A DNA stretch of 64,000 bases, taken from Neopestalotiopsis rosae (lineage: Eukaryota > Ascomycota > Sordariomycetes > Amphisphaeriales > Sporocadaceae). The notes under the pieces are model-generated. The model worked only from the letters and a program-made list of their open reading frames with translations. It made no database searches and had not been told where the DNA came from. Numbering within the stretch: the stretch's first letter is position 1; each line of letters opens with the position of its first letter. The position numbers and the translations under genes were made by a program. The DNA lies in NCBI GenBank assembly GCA_023078685.1, contig JALGAS010000001.1, forward strand, positions 1,426,001 to 1,490,000. Reading direction: 5' to 3'. This document shows positions 1 through 12,707 of the stretch, one piece after another.

Positions 1-897
1 TGAATATGAACATGCCAAGTGGAATTAGGAGGTTTGCTACTAAGAGTAGCATCCTTCCTCTTAGCTTTGGTGTATGCATGATCATTGGGTCGGATGAGAT
101 ATCTAGCAGTGTCAGGTGATGGTCTGCTCACTTGCCCATGGAGGGTTTCCTTACATGATTATTGAGAGAAATGCCTTCAAATCAGGCCAAAGTTGTTTGA
201 AAAGTTAAACACAAACACGGCTGTCTACAGTTCATCTGGCTCTTGTGGATAGAGTCAGAAACGTGACGGAGCACATTTGATTTCGATATCAAGTCACTCT
301 TGGAACAATTTTGTCAGATCGCAACCATGTACCCAAGTAAAGATGGACTATGGAAGCACCTGATCCTTCGGTGCCACTAATCAGCTTCTGTGGTGGATCA
401 GGATGAGCAATGTAAGCATTGCGCATTCACTTACCAATGTCCATGATTACATCGTAGCAACTGACCAATGCGCTATAGTATCGCCTTGTGGACTTCCATG
501 GGAAAGAGGCACAGACCCAGGACAAGACCTTCAGTGTGAGTGGAGTCCAGTAAGCGGCATTGCAAGGCATGATACATCCTATATCAATGTAGAATATATC
601 ATCCGAAACGACGCAGTCAGGGTAGACTTCTGGGAACGCAAAGATACGTCTGTGAATCTAGGGATTCATGGACAGGGCTATCGATCCTGCTACCACGGAT
701 GATCATACGAGCAAGGAAAGATAGCTCGTGACGGGTGTATTTATACGAAGAAAGTACAACGATAATTAGCCCACCAATGTCGGATATCAACTTTGAGGTG
801 AACAAGCAGTACATTAGCTTGCATTGGAACTGTTTGAGAACCTTCCTGATACTCTTCACGCAACCTCTAACCTGAATTCGTTTTCCGCGACCAAGCA
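1..897. other. Left-edge region without a recognisable gene
   Basis: I see no protein-like reading frame here beyond short chance frames. A TATTTATA-like stretch near 740 lies about 150 bases before the start codon at 898 and could belong to its promoter, but this is weak. Any further polyketide-cluster genes would lie beyond the left edge. Confidence 0.4.
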
Positions 898-1892
898 ATG
901 GGTCATACGGAAGCCATCGAATTCAAGACGGTAGACGGGACCGTACTCCGAGCCCGCCTTTATCCAGCACAGAGCAGAGGGCCGGGAATCATAATGAGTC
1001 CCGGTGTAAGTCTCAATTCTGTAGCATAACTTGGCTGAAGATAAGCTAACAAATACCCAAGTTTAACGCTACCTCGGAGATGCTCGGACTGCCATCGACA
1101 GCTTCAGCCTTTCAGGAAGCCGGTATCACGGCACTAGTGTACGATCCAAGAGGTGTAGGCGTCAGCGGCGGCGAACCTCGCAACAACATCAACCCCAGCG
1201 TGCAGGTGGACGACATGAGCGACGCGATAAGCTTCCTGCTCTCCCATCCCCGCATCGACCGACGCAAGGGCGTCGGAATCTGGGGTATGTCGCTGGGCGG
1301 GACAGTGGCCATGGCGGCGGCGGTGCTAGATCCTCGGGCCCGTTGGGTCGTGGCCGTCTCGCCTGCCACGGAACCCACGCACAACCTGGTCAAGATGCGC
1401 CAGGTCCTGCTCAAGGCGGCCAAGGATCGCGAGTCCCAGCTCAAGGGCAACGCGCCCTATTTTGTGCCCATGCTGAATGCCGACGGCGAGAATGTCGCTG
1501 GATTCGACCCCGGGCTCGAACGCGCAAGCGTCATGCGGATGCTGCAGGCGCACGACGATACCGACGTGCTTCGAGCCTCTCTAGCTCCACATCACGTCAA
1601 TCGTACGACCATTGGTACATACCGATACATGCTGCTCTGGGATGCACGCCACCTGTGGAAACTCATCACCCAGCCTGTTCTCTTTGCCGTGGCCGAGAAG
1701 GATGATCTGATCGGCACAGATAAGCAGATCCAACATTTTGAATCTCTTGGATGCCCGAAGGAACTGTACCTGGCCGAAGGAGCCTCACACATGGATATCT
1801 TGGAGGGCGCTAGCCAGAAGGAGGTCAACGAGGCACAGGTTCGCTTCGTGTTAGATGCAATCTCGGGGAAAGTGGCCCCAGCGCGCACGTGA
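898..1892 (+). CDS. Alpha/beta hydrolase, thiohydrolase or polyketide acyltransferase type
   Basis: Two exons, 898-1005 and 1062-1892, give 312 residues. The 56-nt intron has a GTAAGT donor, a GCTAAC branch point and a CAAG acceptor, and removing it keeps the frame. The fold is alpha/beta hydrolase: an early YDPRGVGVSGG strand-loop, a nucleophile elbow GMSLGG with Ser113, an acid candidate at Asp250/251 in AEKDD, and a late histidine near 279 in GASHMDI. The protein resembles the free-standing hydrolases next to fungal HR-PKS genes that release or transfer the finished polyketide chain (the brefeldin thiohydrolase and fumagillin acyltransferase kinds, from general knowledge). It lies 1.7 kb upstream of an HR-PKS lacking a release domain, on the same strand, so chain release from that PKS is the natural inference. 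Hydrolysis versus transfer to an alcohol cannot be decided from sequence. An unrelated dienelactone-type esterase is the alternative. Confidence 0.85.
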
Positions 1893-3609
1893 GATGTTAC
1901 CGTATAGAGCCAAGAATGGTAAATGGTACATATAGGGCTTACCTGAGACACCATGTGCAGGATTTCTTAATTGGCTGGCTGATTATCACATCGAAAAGGC
2001 GGGGTGCAAAGCAATGATTTCAGTATTATAACACTTCGTTCATTATATATTTCTTTTTTACGATAGGCTCTGATTGATTCATCTTCACGCTCACAGCCAA
2101 GAAGTACGTATTGACAAACATGGATTTTATTTCATATTCTGTTATGTATCAATTTTTAGTCATTCAGGACAGCAACTCGAATTTCACGCAGGTCTCTAGG
2201 CAAAAGAACAATTATGATAATTATGAATTTATAGCTACGCCATCATGTCAGAGTTTAGAATCTAGGAATTCACCGGAGGAAGTCTTGCAATTCCAGTTCA
2301 CAGGTGGCAGGCATTCTCCCAACATAACATACTGCCAACAGCCAGGCTGGCTCCACAATCACTGCGTGAGAATCAATCATTGTGCAACACCTCATTTTCC
2401 CGCTACGGTAGGTAGTATTCACAACTACCGAGCTCGGCTTCTTACGAGCCTCACAGATTATACGAGAATACCGACCCCAAGAAGTGTGCATTCTGAACGT
2501 TGATTGTATGACGACCGGCCCTCTACCTCTACTCTTCACTCTATTGCAATAACCTCTGACACGACCTCACTCGGTAAAAGATGGATGACTCCGTATAACC
2601 CAACATGATCCGCTGGCATGTTTGACCTTGATCCGAGGATCCCGGAATCGCTGGAAATCAAACACCATGAACACGCCACGGTGTGGAGTAGATCAGGATT
2701 GCTTATGTTACCCTGATGGAATATATGACATCATGTCAAATTGGACAATGTTCACTTTAATTGGTGTTAGGTGGGGCCGGCATAACGTCTTCTCGGCCGA
2801 GACTATCCGACAAACACCGTTCCGCTTCCGATTTCAGCTAAGCAAAGCTTCAAAGTGAACAATGATCTTTATGGGATTCCAGCAAAGGATTGTGAGTACA
2901 TTGTTGTTACGCGCATCTTGTTGTTGAGTACATGGGTGTACAGCGCTGTATCGTATTGTAGATGTTGGAGGTCTACGTTTCTTGTGCAGCGAAACCTGGA
3001 CATATACTTCCATATTGCGTAAAATATTGGTTCCTTCGGCCTCTGTTTCTCGGGAGCTTGTTGCTTTCGTCGAAATGGTCCTAAAAAGAATATGTCAAGG
3101 AAGGTGGTGTACCTTGCTCTGTCTACATTTGGGTCTGCTTCTTGCCACAATCTTCATACACCATGTCACGAAATGGGAAGAATACGGGTAGGATTCTTTA
3201 GATCAATCCTTCATGTAACTTGAATAATCTTGTCACACCGCTGTTCCTATGAGAAGTTCACAAGAGACCTTGAGATACTCTCGAATACGTTGCCACTATC
3301 CGGTCGAGGAAGCTGGTTCTCTGTTACGGGGGACCTTGGTATACGCTCCGGTACTTTGCCACTATCTTGAATGCCATTTTCTTCCTGATGAACTGAGATA
3401 GGGGAGCTTGCTAGCAAGTGTTTGGGTGAAGATACGACCCGATAATTTAGCAATGTGTAGTAAATCATGCCTGGAGAATAGAAGCGTAGGCAAAGACGTC
3501 ATTCGAAGAAACACTTATATTAGGACAGATCCAGAACTCATGGATTATCAACCCAATTCTCATCAACGCGCCGTTCACACTAACGCTATAACCTGAATAG
3601 AAACTCGTG
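1893..3609. other. Intergenic region between hydrolase and PKS
   Basis: About 1.7 kb separates the two biosynthetic genes. It is moderately AT-rich. The short frames here show no recognisable domain and no good splice partners. It presumably holds the hydrolase terminator and the PKS promoter, but I cannot point to a specific element. Confidence 0.4.
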
Positions 3610-6600
3610 ATGGCACCTCATATGGATGACTTTGGTGATAACGGCAGAAATGGTGGCAATGGCAGCCGTGACAGTAACGGGACAAATGGACATCAAGCTC
3701 ATTCCAACCATGTCCAAACTCCCGTCGCCATCGTGAGCATGGCCTGTCGTCTGCCAGACAGCAACCACTGCCCAGAACAGTTTTGGCAGTTTTTGATGGA
3801 AGGCAAAATTGCCATCAACACGCCGCCAGGCACGCGGTACTCTCTCAACACACATTACGACGGTTCCCTCAAGTCGCAGACCATGGCTTCTCCTGGCGGC
3901 ATGTTCCTACAGAGCGTGGACCCGGCCGACATTGACGCCAAATTCTTTCGTCTTTCCGGTGTCGAGGCCACGTCTATGGATCCTCAGCAGCGGCAGCTGC
4001 TCGAGGTGGTCTATGAAGGTCTGGAGAATGCTGGTGTAACTACCACGCAGCTCGATGGATCCAAGACCGGGTGCTTTGTGAGCTCGTTTGCCAGTGACTA
4101 TGGCGGTAAGTGTTTCTCGTACATTGACATTTCAGAAGAAAACTGCTAACGAGCAATGACAGACATGCAGGCAAGAGATCCTGAGAATCGAGCTTCCGCA
4201 ACGGTCGTGGGCGTTGGTAGGAGTATGCTCAGTAATCGTATCAGTCACTCATTCAACTTGAAAGGCCCTAGGTAAGGAACAGACTCCATAATTGTAATCT
4301 TGCCCCCTGTGCAAACTAACAATACTCTCCGCATATCAGCATGACCATTGATACTGCCTGCTCTGGCGGCCTGATTGGTCTCGACCTAGCGATGAAATAT
4401 TTACAGACCGGAGAAGTAGATGCAGCCATTATTGCTGGAGCAAATCTATACTGCAGTCCTGAGCACGTCATGGATCATTACATGGGCGCCAATGGTGCGG
4501 CCTCTCTTTCCGGCAAGTGTCACACTTTCGACGCTAAGGCGGACGGGTATATCAAGGCTGAGGCTGTCAACATGGTCTACGTTAAGCGTCTTGACGACGC
4601 AATCAGGGATAAGGACCCGATCCGCGCCGTCATACGTGGCACGGCAACGAACAGTGACGGCTGGACCGCCGGTATTGCCAGCCCCAACCCGGCTGCGCAG
4701 TCAGCCGCCATCCGCCAGGCATACAAGAACGCAGGCATCACGGACCTGTCGCAGACCAGCTACGTGGAATTTCACGGAACCGGCACGCGAGCTGGCGATT
4801 CAATTGAGGCTGATGGTATTGCCAATGTTTTCACTCGATATCAGTCACCCGACAGGCCATTGCGTATCGGATCAGTCAAGAGCAACATCGGACACTCGGA
4901 GCCTGCGGCCGGTCTGTCTGGACTCATCAAAACGGTGCTTTCACTCGAGCATGGAGTCATCCCTGGCAACCCGACATTTATCGAGCCATCTCCCAAGATA
5001 GATTTTGAGAAGTTAAGACTTTGGACGTCTCGTACAGCTACTTCGTGGCCTAAGGTCGCCCTGCGACGTGCCAGTATCAACTCATTTGGTTACGGGGGTT
5101 CCAACGCCCACGTCATCATCGATGAAACAAAGAATCTCCCCACTAACCACGTCTCATCCTACCAGGATAGTGTTGCTCTCATGGAAGAAGACATGATTGA
5201 GCGGCCGCGCATCATGGTCCTGTCCGCGAATAGTGAGAAGTCGCTACAGGACCAATTCTCCGCTCTAGACAAGCACCTGTCAAACCCAGCAGTCAGTATC
5301 AAGCAACGTGATCTTGCTTATACGCTCTCTGAGCGAAAGTCGAGACATTACCACCGTGGATTTGTCATCACCTCGGACAATTATCTCGACAAGGAGAGCT
5401 TCGAGAATGACCACATTAGTGACGATGACGTCTCGGTCGGCTTCATCTTCACGGGCCAGGGGGCCCAATGGCCTGAAATGGGCAGGGAGCTACTGGAAAC
5501 CTTTCCGCTGGCCGCAGAGACGGTCAAGAATCTGGATGTTGTTCTGCAAAAGTCGCATGCTGCCCCGTCGTGGACGCTCTACGAAGAGCTCACCAGCCCG
5601 CGATCTGCAGAGCAAATGAGGTTGCCCGAGATATCTCAGCCCCTGGTAACGGCACTGCAACTCGCCATTCTTGCCGTCTTCTCTGCTGCTGGTGTGTCTT
5701 GCCGCGCTGTTGTGGGTCACTCCTCAGGAGAGATTGCCGCGGCTGTTGCCGCTGGTCTGTTGGAACCCGAGCAGGCTATTCAGATTGCTTACTATCGCGG
5801 AAAGGCCACCTCGGAAGTCATCTACAATACTCCTGTCGGAATGATGGCTGTCGGCCTAGGCCCTGACGCGATTCAAAAGTATCTGGAAGGTTGTTCGGCG
5901 CAGATCTCCTGCTACAACAGCCCCCAGGGGGTGACCGTGTCCGGCCTCAAGTCGGAATTGGTTCGATTGGAGGAGACAATCAAGGCTGATGGCCACTTTG
6001 CTCGTCTACTTCTCGTCGATGCTGCCTATCACTCACGTCACATGGACACGGTAGCGGGAATATACAGAGATCTTCTAGAGAAGCACATTGAATGGAAGTC
6101 TACGACGGCTTCTGAGCGATGCACAATGTTCTCATCGACCACTAGCAAGGTACTCAAAGAGACACCCGGCCCGGAGTACTGGGTTCAGAACATGCTTTCG
6201 CCAGTTCTATTCAGCAAGGCCACTGCAGACATGCTCAAAGCCGAGACTGAGGGTATCAATTACCTGATCGAGTTGGGACCTAGCAATGCTCTCATGGGGC
6301 CTGTGAATCAGATCCAAAAAGCAGCTGCTTCAGCGGCTACCTACACTTCGGCGTGGAAGAGAGGCCCGGAGGCTCTACAAACGATGCTTGGATGCGCCGG
6401 GAAGTTGTTCAACGTTGGATATCCTCTAAGCCTGGCTCCATTCAACGACGATCATCTGGAGACACCGCCTTTATTTGTGTCGGATTTGCCCAATTATCAA
6501 TGGGACCACTCAACTAAGTACTGGCACGAGTCCGAGTCGAGTTCCGACTGGCGTTACCGCAAGTTCGTCCATCACGATCTTCTTGGCTCTAAGATCTTGG

Positions 6601-9600
6601 GGACGCCTTGGACCTCTCCGATTTGGAAGAACTTCTTGCGCGTCAGCGACGTCACCTGGCTCAAGGACCACACATTGGGAGACAAGATCATCTTCCCGGC
6701 TGCTGGATACATCGCCATGGCCATGGAAGCTATTTACCAGAAGACCAAAGCTTTGGGGGCGCTCCCCGAGGACGCCACTGTCAAGAGCCAGACGTACAGG
6801 CTCCGCAATGTTAGATTCCCACGCATGGTCACGCTGGACGAGCATGCCGGCACAAAGTTTCTCCTCAAGCTCGAGCCCTGCAGCAGCACCAAGGAAACGT
6901 GGCACGAGTTCACCATCTCGACTATACCCAAGGACGGCAATGGCGCCGTCGAGGAGCATTGTACAGGTCTGGTTTCTATTGGCGAAGCTGTACCCTATGT
7001 CGCAAAGCCCGAAGAGATTGGACCGCTCAAATTTGGCGTCCCTGGCAGCGTGTGGTACAAGGCGATGCGCGACGTGGGTTATTTCTTCGGGCCGGCCTTT
7101 CAGCAGAGCCAAGCAATTGAGGCCAAGGCTGATGCGCGCAACTGCCGGGCCATTATCAACATGAATGTACCATCCTCGCGGTATCCCCAGTCTGCATATC
7201 CCATGCACCCTGCAACCATCGACGGCTGTCTGCAGATTGCCACAGTGGCTCTGAACCGTGGACACCGCTCTTCGTTGGACACTATGATGCCACCGCGTTT
7301 GATTGACAATCTGACCATATTCCCCGAGCCAAAGGGAGGCGTTCAGCAGGGGCTGGTTGCATCCGAAGCTATGTGGTCCGGTGTTGGCCGATCCGATGAC
7401 AACAAGTGTTTCTACAGCGATATCCGCACCTATGCCGAAGGAAGCGCCGAGACCCTTTTCCATCTTCAAGGGCTGAGGTACCATGCCATCAGCGCCAGTG
7501 CCGAAAAACCTCACGTCTTTACTCAGGTTCAGTGGGCTGAGGATGCCAGCTTTCTGACCACTCAACAACTCTCGACTTCGATCATTAGAGCTTGCCCTGC
7601 TGATGGAAGTACCACTCAGGGTAATGCAACTGCGCCATTGATCGGAATTGCCAAGGCCATCTCCCTCATTGCACACAAAAAGCCGACGGCTAAATTCCTT
7701 GAAATCCTCGTGGTCCCCGAGGAAGACAAGGAATGGCCAGAACTGCAAAGCAGCAGGAGAAGCTTGTGGCTTGATGGCCTTCGTCGGCTGGCAGGTTCTA
7801 TTGCTGAGGGGTGCTCTTACACCTTGTCGGTCTCTTCGCACAAGGCCTCTCTCGAAATGCGCGAGAAATATGCTTCCGAGGCTAACGTCGAGCACGTCGT
7901 GCACGAGGCCGACAAGCTGTTTGTAGCTGCTGATGACAAGGGTACAGACAAGTTTGATGTTGTGTTCATTCGGGCTCCAGCAATGACGACAGCCCTGAGT
8001 AAGGCATTAGAGGAGGCCAGCAAGACCGTAGCTGAGGGTGGCTACCTGATTGTTCTGAAAGACACCGAGTCTGCTACCATTCACGGCGAAATCATCGAAG
8101 CTAAACCTACCGGCTTCTCGATTGCTACGTTCCCCGAAACCAGTGGATTATCGGATGAAGTCCTATTCTTCGGTGTCGCTAGGGAAAATGTATTGGATGA
8201 CCGCGGCAGCAGAGCTACCAGCCTCATGAAATTCAACAGCGACCGCTCTACTGACTCCATTCGGGATGCTCTCGTCGAGAAAGGCTGGCGAGTTTCAGAG
8301 CACCATCTCTGCTTGGATGGCATTGCGGAACAGAGTACTGTGCTCGTTCTCGACGAGGTTTTTTCACCTGTCTTATCCGATTTCCGGGACGAGCAATTTG
8401 AAATTCTACGCGGTCTACTCGAGCGCGAATGCAAGATCGTCTGGGTTACCAAGGGCTCGCAGATGAAGGTGAAAACCCCAGAGCTTGGTCTAATGTTCGG
8501 AGCTTCACGCTCGCTGAAGGCCGAATATCCTCGCAATGTGTTCATCTGCCTTGACATCGAGTCAGACAGCAGTACGGCGAGCTTGTGCGTCCTTGACCGT
8601 ATTCTGAGCCATGCCGATCAGCTCACTGATGTGGGTAAGGTAGATTCCGAGTTCGTTGAGCGAGATGGCGTCGTACATGTTAGCCGTGTCGTCGCAGAGC
8701 ACGCAGTCAATAAGGCGGAGCAAGATGCCCAGCACGGCGCCGATCCCACTGAGGGCATCATTGGAGGCCGAGAATCCACGATTCGTCTAGTGAGTGATCG
8801 AACCGGCACTCTGGATACTCTCATGTATACCGAAATCCTTGACATTCCCGCGTTGAAGGATGACGAAGTAGAGATAGAGGTCAAAGCCGCAGGGATGAAC
8901 TTCAAAGACCTGGCCAACGCCATGGGCTTTGTTCCAGCCAATGAGCGTCTCTTTGGTCTTGAGTGCACTGGCATCGTTACCGCACATGGCAAGTCTGTCT
9001 CGACCGTCAGTCCGGGCGACAGAGTCCTGATGGTGCGTCGTGATGGAGGCTGCTTTGGCTCGAGGGCTAGGAATAGGTGGCACGCTGTCTACAAGCTGGA
9101 AGATTGGATATCCTTTGATGAGGGAACCACTTTTGGCATTGCTGTACACACAGCAGTATATGGCTTGGTGACTCTAGCCAATATCCAGAAGGGACAGAGT
9201 GTACTCATTCACTCGGCTTCTGGGGGTGTCGGTCTCGCGGCCATCGACCTGTGCAAGTACATAGAGGCGGAAATCTATGTGACAGTTGGGACCGAGGCTA
9301 AGCGGGATTTCCTCGCTGAAAATTATGGCATTTCGAGAGACCGTATGTTCTCATCTCGATCAGTCACATTTGGGGCCGAATTGATGAAGGCTACTGGCGG
9401 GCGCGGTGTCGATGTTTGTCTCAACTCTTTGGTTGGTGATATGCTGCATGAATCGTGGCGGTGCATAGCTGAGAACGGAACTTTGATCGAAATCGGAAAG
9501 AAAGACTTGAGTATGTCATTCTCGCACTCCCTTCTTACCTTTTTTTTTTTTTTTCATTCCGTGCGGGCACAAGTCAAGCTAACTCGAGATATAGTCGATC

Positions 9601-11003
9601 GTAACAGCCTGTCTATGGAGCCTTTTGACCGCAACTGCTCGTACCGAGCTCTAGACTTGTCTAGGCCCAGTATTACCGACGAGCAGACACGCAAGACGGG
9701 AGAGTATATCATGGAGCTCATCTCCAAGAAGGCCATACGCCCTTTGCATATTTGCAAGGTATTTCCCTTCAATGAAACGATCGAAGCATTCCGATATATA
9801 CAACGTGGCCGACATATTGGCAAGGTGATCATCTCTTACGAGGGCATCAACAACACGCCTATCAGGTACCGACCAGCTACCCTCCAATTTCGCCTCCGGC
9901 AAGATGGATCCTACCTCATTGCTGGCGGTTTTAAGGGCCTATGTGGCAGTATTGCAGTGTACCTAGCGCGAAACGGGGCCAAGAACATTGTCGTCATATC
10001 TCGAAGCGGGTATGAAGATGAAAAGTCCCAGAAAACAATTTACGACTGCAACTCACTGGGTTGTGCTGTTGACACCGTTCAAGGCGACATTACAAATCTG
10101 GAGGACGTTCGGCGAGCTTTCATGATGGCGTCCCAGCCCGTGGTCGGTGTGATTCAGGGCGCCATGGTGCTTCGCGATCGCATGTTCACCACCATGACAC
10201 CCCAAGAGTTCCGCGAACCGATTTCCCCAAAGGTAACCGGAACTTGGAACTTACACCAAGCTTCGCTGGAGCAAGGCCAACCTCTCGACTTCTTCACTAT
10301 GCTGTCTAGCGTGAGCGGTCTGCTGGGTCAGCTGGGCCAATCCAACTATGCCGCAGGTAACAGCTTTCTCGATTCGTTCGCGGCTTTCCGCTTGCAACAG
10401 GGCTTACCCGCGTGCGCGATCAACCTCGGTCCTGTAGAGGAGGTCGGCTACCTCAAGGACAAGGACATGCTGAGCCGCATCTTTGAGTCGCGTGGCTGGA
10501 AACCCATCAACGAAGCCCTGCTGCACCGTATCATCCGCTCCTCTATCTTATCACAGACGGAGAACCCGAACCCGCAGCAGACTGCTCAGCTCATTACCGC
10601 GATCACCCCGGGAAACCCGCCATTTGACGCCGTGCACCGCTTCAGCTCGCTACGTCCTGCAGCTGGTACGTCGTCGACCGGCGGCGATGGCGCCAGCACG
10701 TCCGTGTCGAGCAAGCTGGCCATCCTGAAGAACGCGGGCAGAGGAGAGATTGCGCATGAGACGTTACAAACGGCGGCCACGGAGTTATTGAACCAGGTGC
10801 TGATGCGCAGTTTGGGTATCGATGAGCCAATTGAGCCGACGCGATTACTGGCCAATTATGGTGTCGACTCGCTCGTGGCGGTTGAGCTGCGCAATTGGGT
10901 GCGGGCGGAACTGAACACGGAGGTTAGCGTGTTGGATATAGTTGGGTCGCGGACACTGGTCACGCTCAGTGAGTCAGTGCTGAAGAAGTTAATGTCCAGC
11001 TAA
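3610..11003 (+). CDS. Highly reducing iterative polyketide synthase (KS-AT-DH-ER-KR-ACP)
   Basis: Four exons, 3610-4105, 4163-4271, 4340-9510 and 9595-11003, join to 2,394 residues. Introns of 57, 68 and 84 nt have GTAAGT, GTAAGG and GTATGT donors. Ketosynthase is about residues 38-465, with Cys209 in DTACSGG, His347 in EFHGTGT and His387 in [12 protein letters not shown]. Acyltransferase is about 570-885, with Ser663 in GHSSGE. Dehydratase is about 946-1235, with His979 before FPAAGY and Asp1163 in HPATIDG. Enoylreductase is about 1690-2010, with the nucleotide loop SASGGVG near 1827. Ketoreductase is about 2029-2215, with Tyr2177 in SNYAAGNSF. The acyl carrier protein is near the C-terminus, with phosphopantetheine Ser2351 in [11 protein letters not shown]. 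The 450 residues between DH and ER contain no glycine-rich SAM-binding motif, so I see no working C-methyltransferase. There is no thioesterase or reductase release domain, which fits release by the upstream hydrolase. All visible catalytic residues are present. The product is probably a reduced, unmethylated polyketide chain; the compound is not predictable. Confidence 0.96.
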
Positions 11004-11834
11004 GGCCGCTGCAACGCTGTCCTAGTTCCAACCAGTCTGCTCTGTAATAAGCGTCTATATCTTCAGTAACACGACTTCTCCTCGATGAAAAAAATCCCTA
11101 TTGTTTTGTACCTAGCTTTTCATACCCACCACAACAAGAGCATTGAGAACCATTCATCTGACATTTGCACACACGTACATTTCCACAGATCGAGCTTAAG
11201 TCAGAACAATAAACTTGTTTTTTTTAGTGATCAAAAATCGACCTAAAGAATCATGGATACATACATATAAACCAAGGCAAATCATTCGGTAGGCCGCTGG
11301 GCGTCAGCACAGGCAACTTTGTCCAGAGACATCAGCCTCGACGTCGCCGACCCAAATCCAGACACACGATGTAACTATTAGATAATAATTTGGGCCCATC
11401 TCATAAATTTATCTATCTTATATCATTCTAAGGGATCTATGTATCACGATTCAATAAGAATTGCAAGCATTAGTGGTTTAGTGGTATAAACCTCCAATGT
11501 CAAAGAGATCCTATTGCCGCTCTAAGTTTCGTCCAGAACAGGCGCAGGTAGTACACAAGAGTACCTGAAGAATTGGCATATGGACTGGAGCGTCACTCAA
11601 GGGTACCTGCGGTCCTCAAATAGATACCAACGGCCGATGACACAGGATGCGAATATGGATGCTGACCGCGGGTCTTGCCCCATAATTCATCAATTGACGA
11701 TTGGCTGAAGTAGGATTACTCTGTCGATCATCATTTCGTATTCATGCTTGGCTTGTGATAAATGTTGTTGCCTAGTTTACTGATTCCTGCTCAAGTCACA
11801 CACACTTTTGAGGAAGAGGCTTCTCTTCTTCCTC
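11004..11834. other. Downstream region of the PKS, no gene seen
   Basis: This AT-rich stretch contains no protein-like frame. It should include the PKS 3' untranslated region. Nothing else could be supported. Confidence 0.4.
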
Positions 11835-12141
11835 TCTTCTCCTGTTTTTGTGCGCGAAAGATCCATCTTTGGCGCTCACATATATGCATCTCAGCCACAC
11901 CCACTTGATACAGTTCATAAGTACTTCGACCAGCCACATTCGGCACTTAACCGGAGTTATGCTCCAGCTGGTACGGTATTGCATCATCGGCTGTTACAGT
12001 ATTGATTTTCTACACAAGCGATTTGGTACTGCCACCTTTGGCGTGCCATGGTATGTACTTAAGGATGGCAGTATTTCGTGGCTGAGATGCATGTATGTGA
12101 GCGCCAAAGATGGATCGTTCGCGCACAAAAACAGGAGAAGA
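11835..12141. repeat. Fold-back (MITE-like) element, copy 1
   Basis: Two 64-bp arms, 11835-11898 and 12078-12141, are inverted copies differing at about two positions, around a 179-bp centre. The arms share the stretch GATCCATCTTTGGCGCTCAC. Related arms recur at 12.37, 13.63, 50.1-50.4 and 55.7 kb. No coding capacity is seen. The structure suits a small non-autonomous DNA element; no target-site duplication was identified. Confidence 0.75.
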
Positions 12142-12370
12142 CAGACAAGGAAGGGGAAACAATTGTCTCTATACTATAATGTATGTAGTTACTGTACAGT
12201 GCATGATTCGTCAAATAACATTTATTTTTACGTTAAACGTATGCGAAGCATTTTGTAAGTCGTAGGTTCTCCCAGTCGAATGACTGCTGTGCTGTTAGTT
12301 TCGAGAACACTATTCGAGCAGGGAATGGAGGAACTGTTGACAAGCGATTTTCTACTGCCAGCTAGAGTGA

Positions 12371-12475
12371 CTTTGGTTGGCTGAAGTACTGATTGATGAC
12401 ATTACCAAGTGGGTCTGGCTGGATTTCAGCGCCAAATATGGGATCGTCTGTGCTCAAAGGCGAGAGAAGAGACAC
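12371..12475. repeat. Single arm of the fold-back family
   Basis: This segment matches one arm of the 50.1-50.4 kb fold-back element, sharing AAGTGGGTCTGGCT and a following CAGCGCCAAATATGG-type stretch. The opposite arm is not present next to it, so it is a truncated copy. Confidence 0.55.
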
Positions 12476-12594
12476 TCTCCTGTGTCGCCCAACACTCTGA
12501 CTCCATCTGTAATACAAAACAGCGTTCCGACATGTATCTCTTGCCTCAGTGAAATGCCAGGGCAATGGACTGTATGGTATGGAGCAGAGCAGAC

Positions 12595-12707
12595 AATGCT
12601 TTGGAATGCTTTGGAATGCTTTGGAATGCTTTGGAATGCTTTGGAATGCTTTGGAATGCTTTGGAATGCTTTGGAATGCTTTGGAATGCTTTGGAATGCT
12701 TTGGAAT
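12595..12707. repeat. 10-bp tandem array (TTGGAATGCT)n
   Basis: Ten perfect contiguous copies of TTGGAATGCT plus partial copies at each end make 113 bp. Because 10 is not a multiple of three, the array stays open in all frames and reads as a cycling W-N-A-L-E-C-F-G-M-L pattern. The long frames crossing it on either strand are produced by the repeat, not by a gene. Confidence 0.97.

Noticed and set aside
6510..7904. 464-codon frame on the minus strand
   Set aside because: It lies antisense within the PKS acyltransferase-DH coding region, whose + strand frame has clear catalytic motifs.
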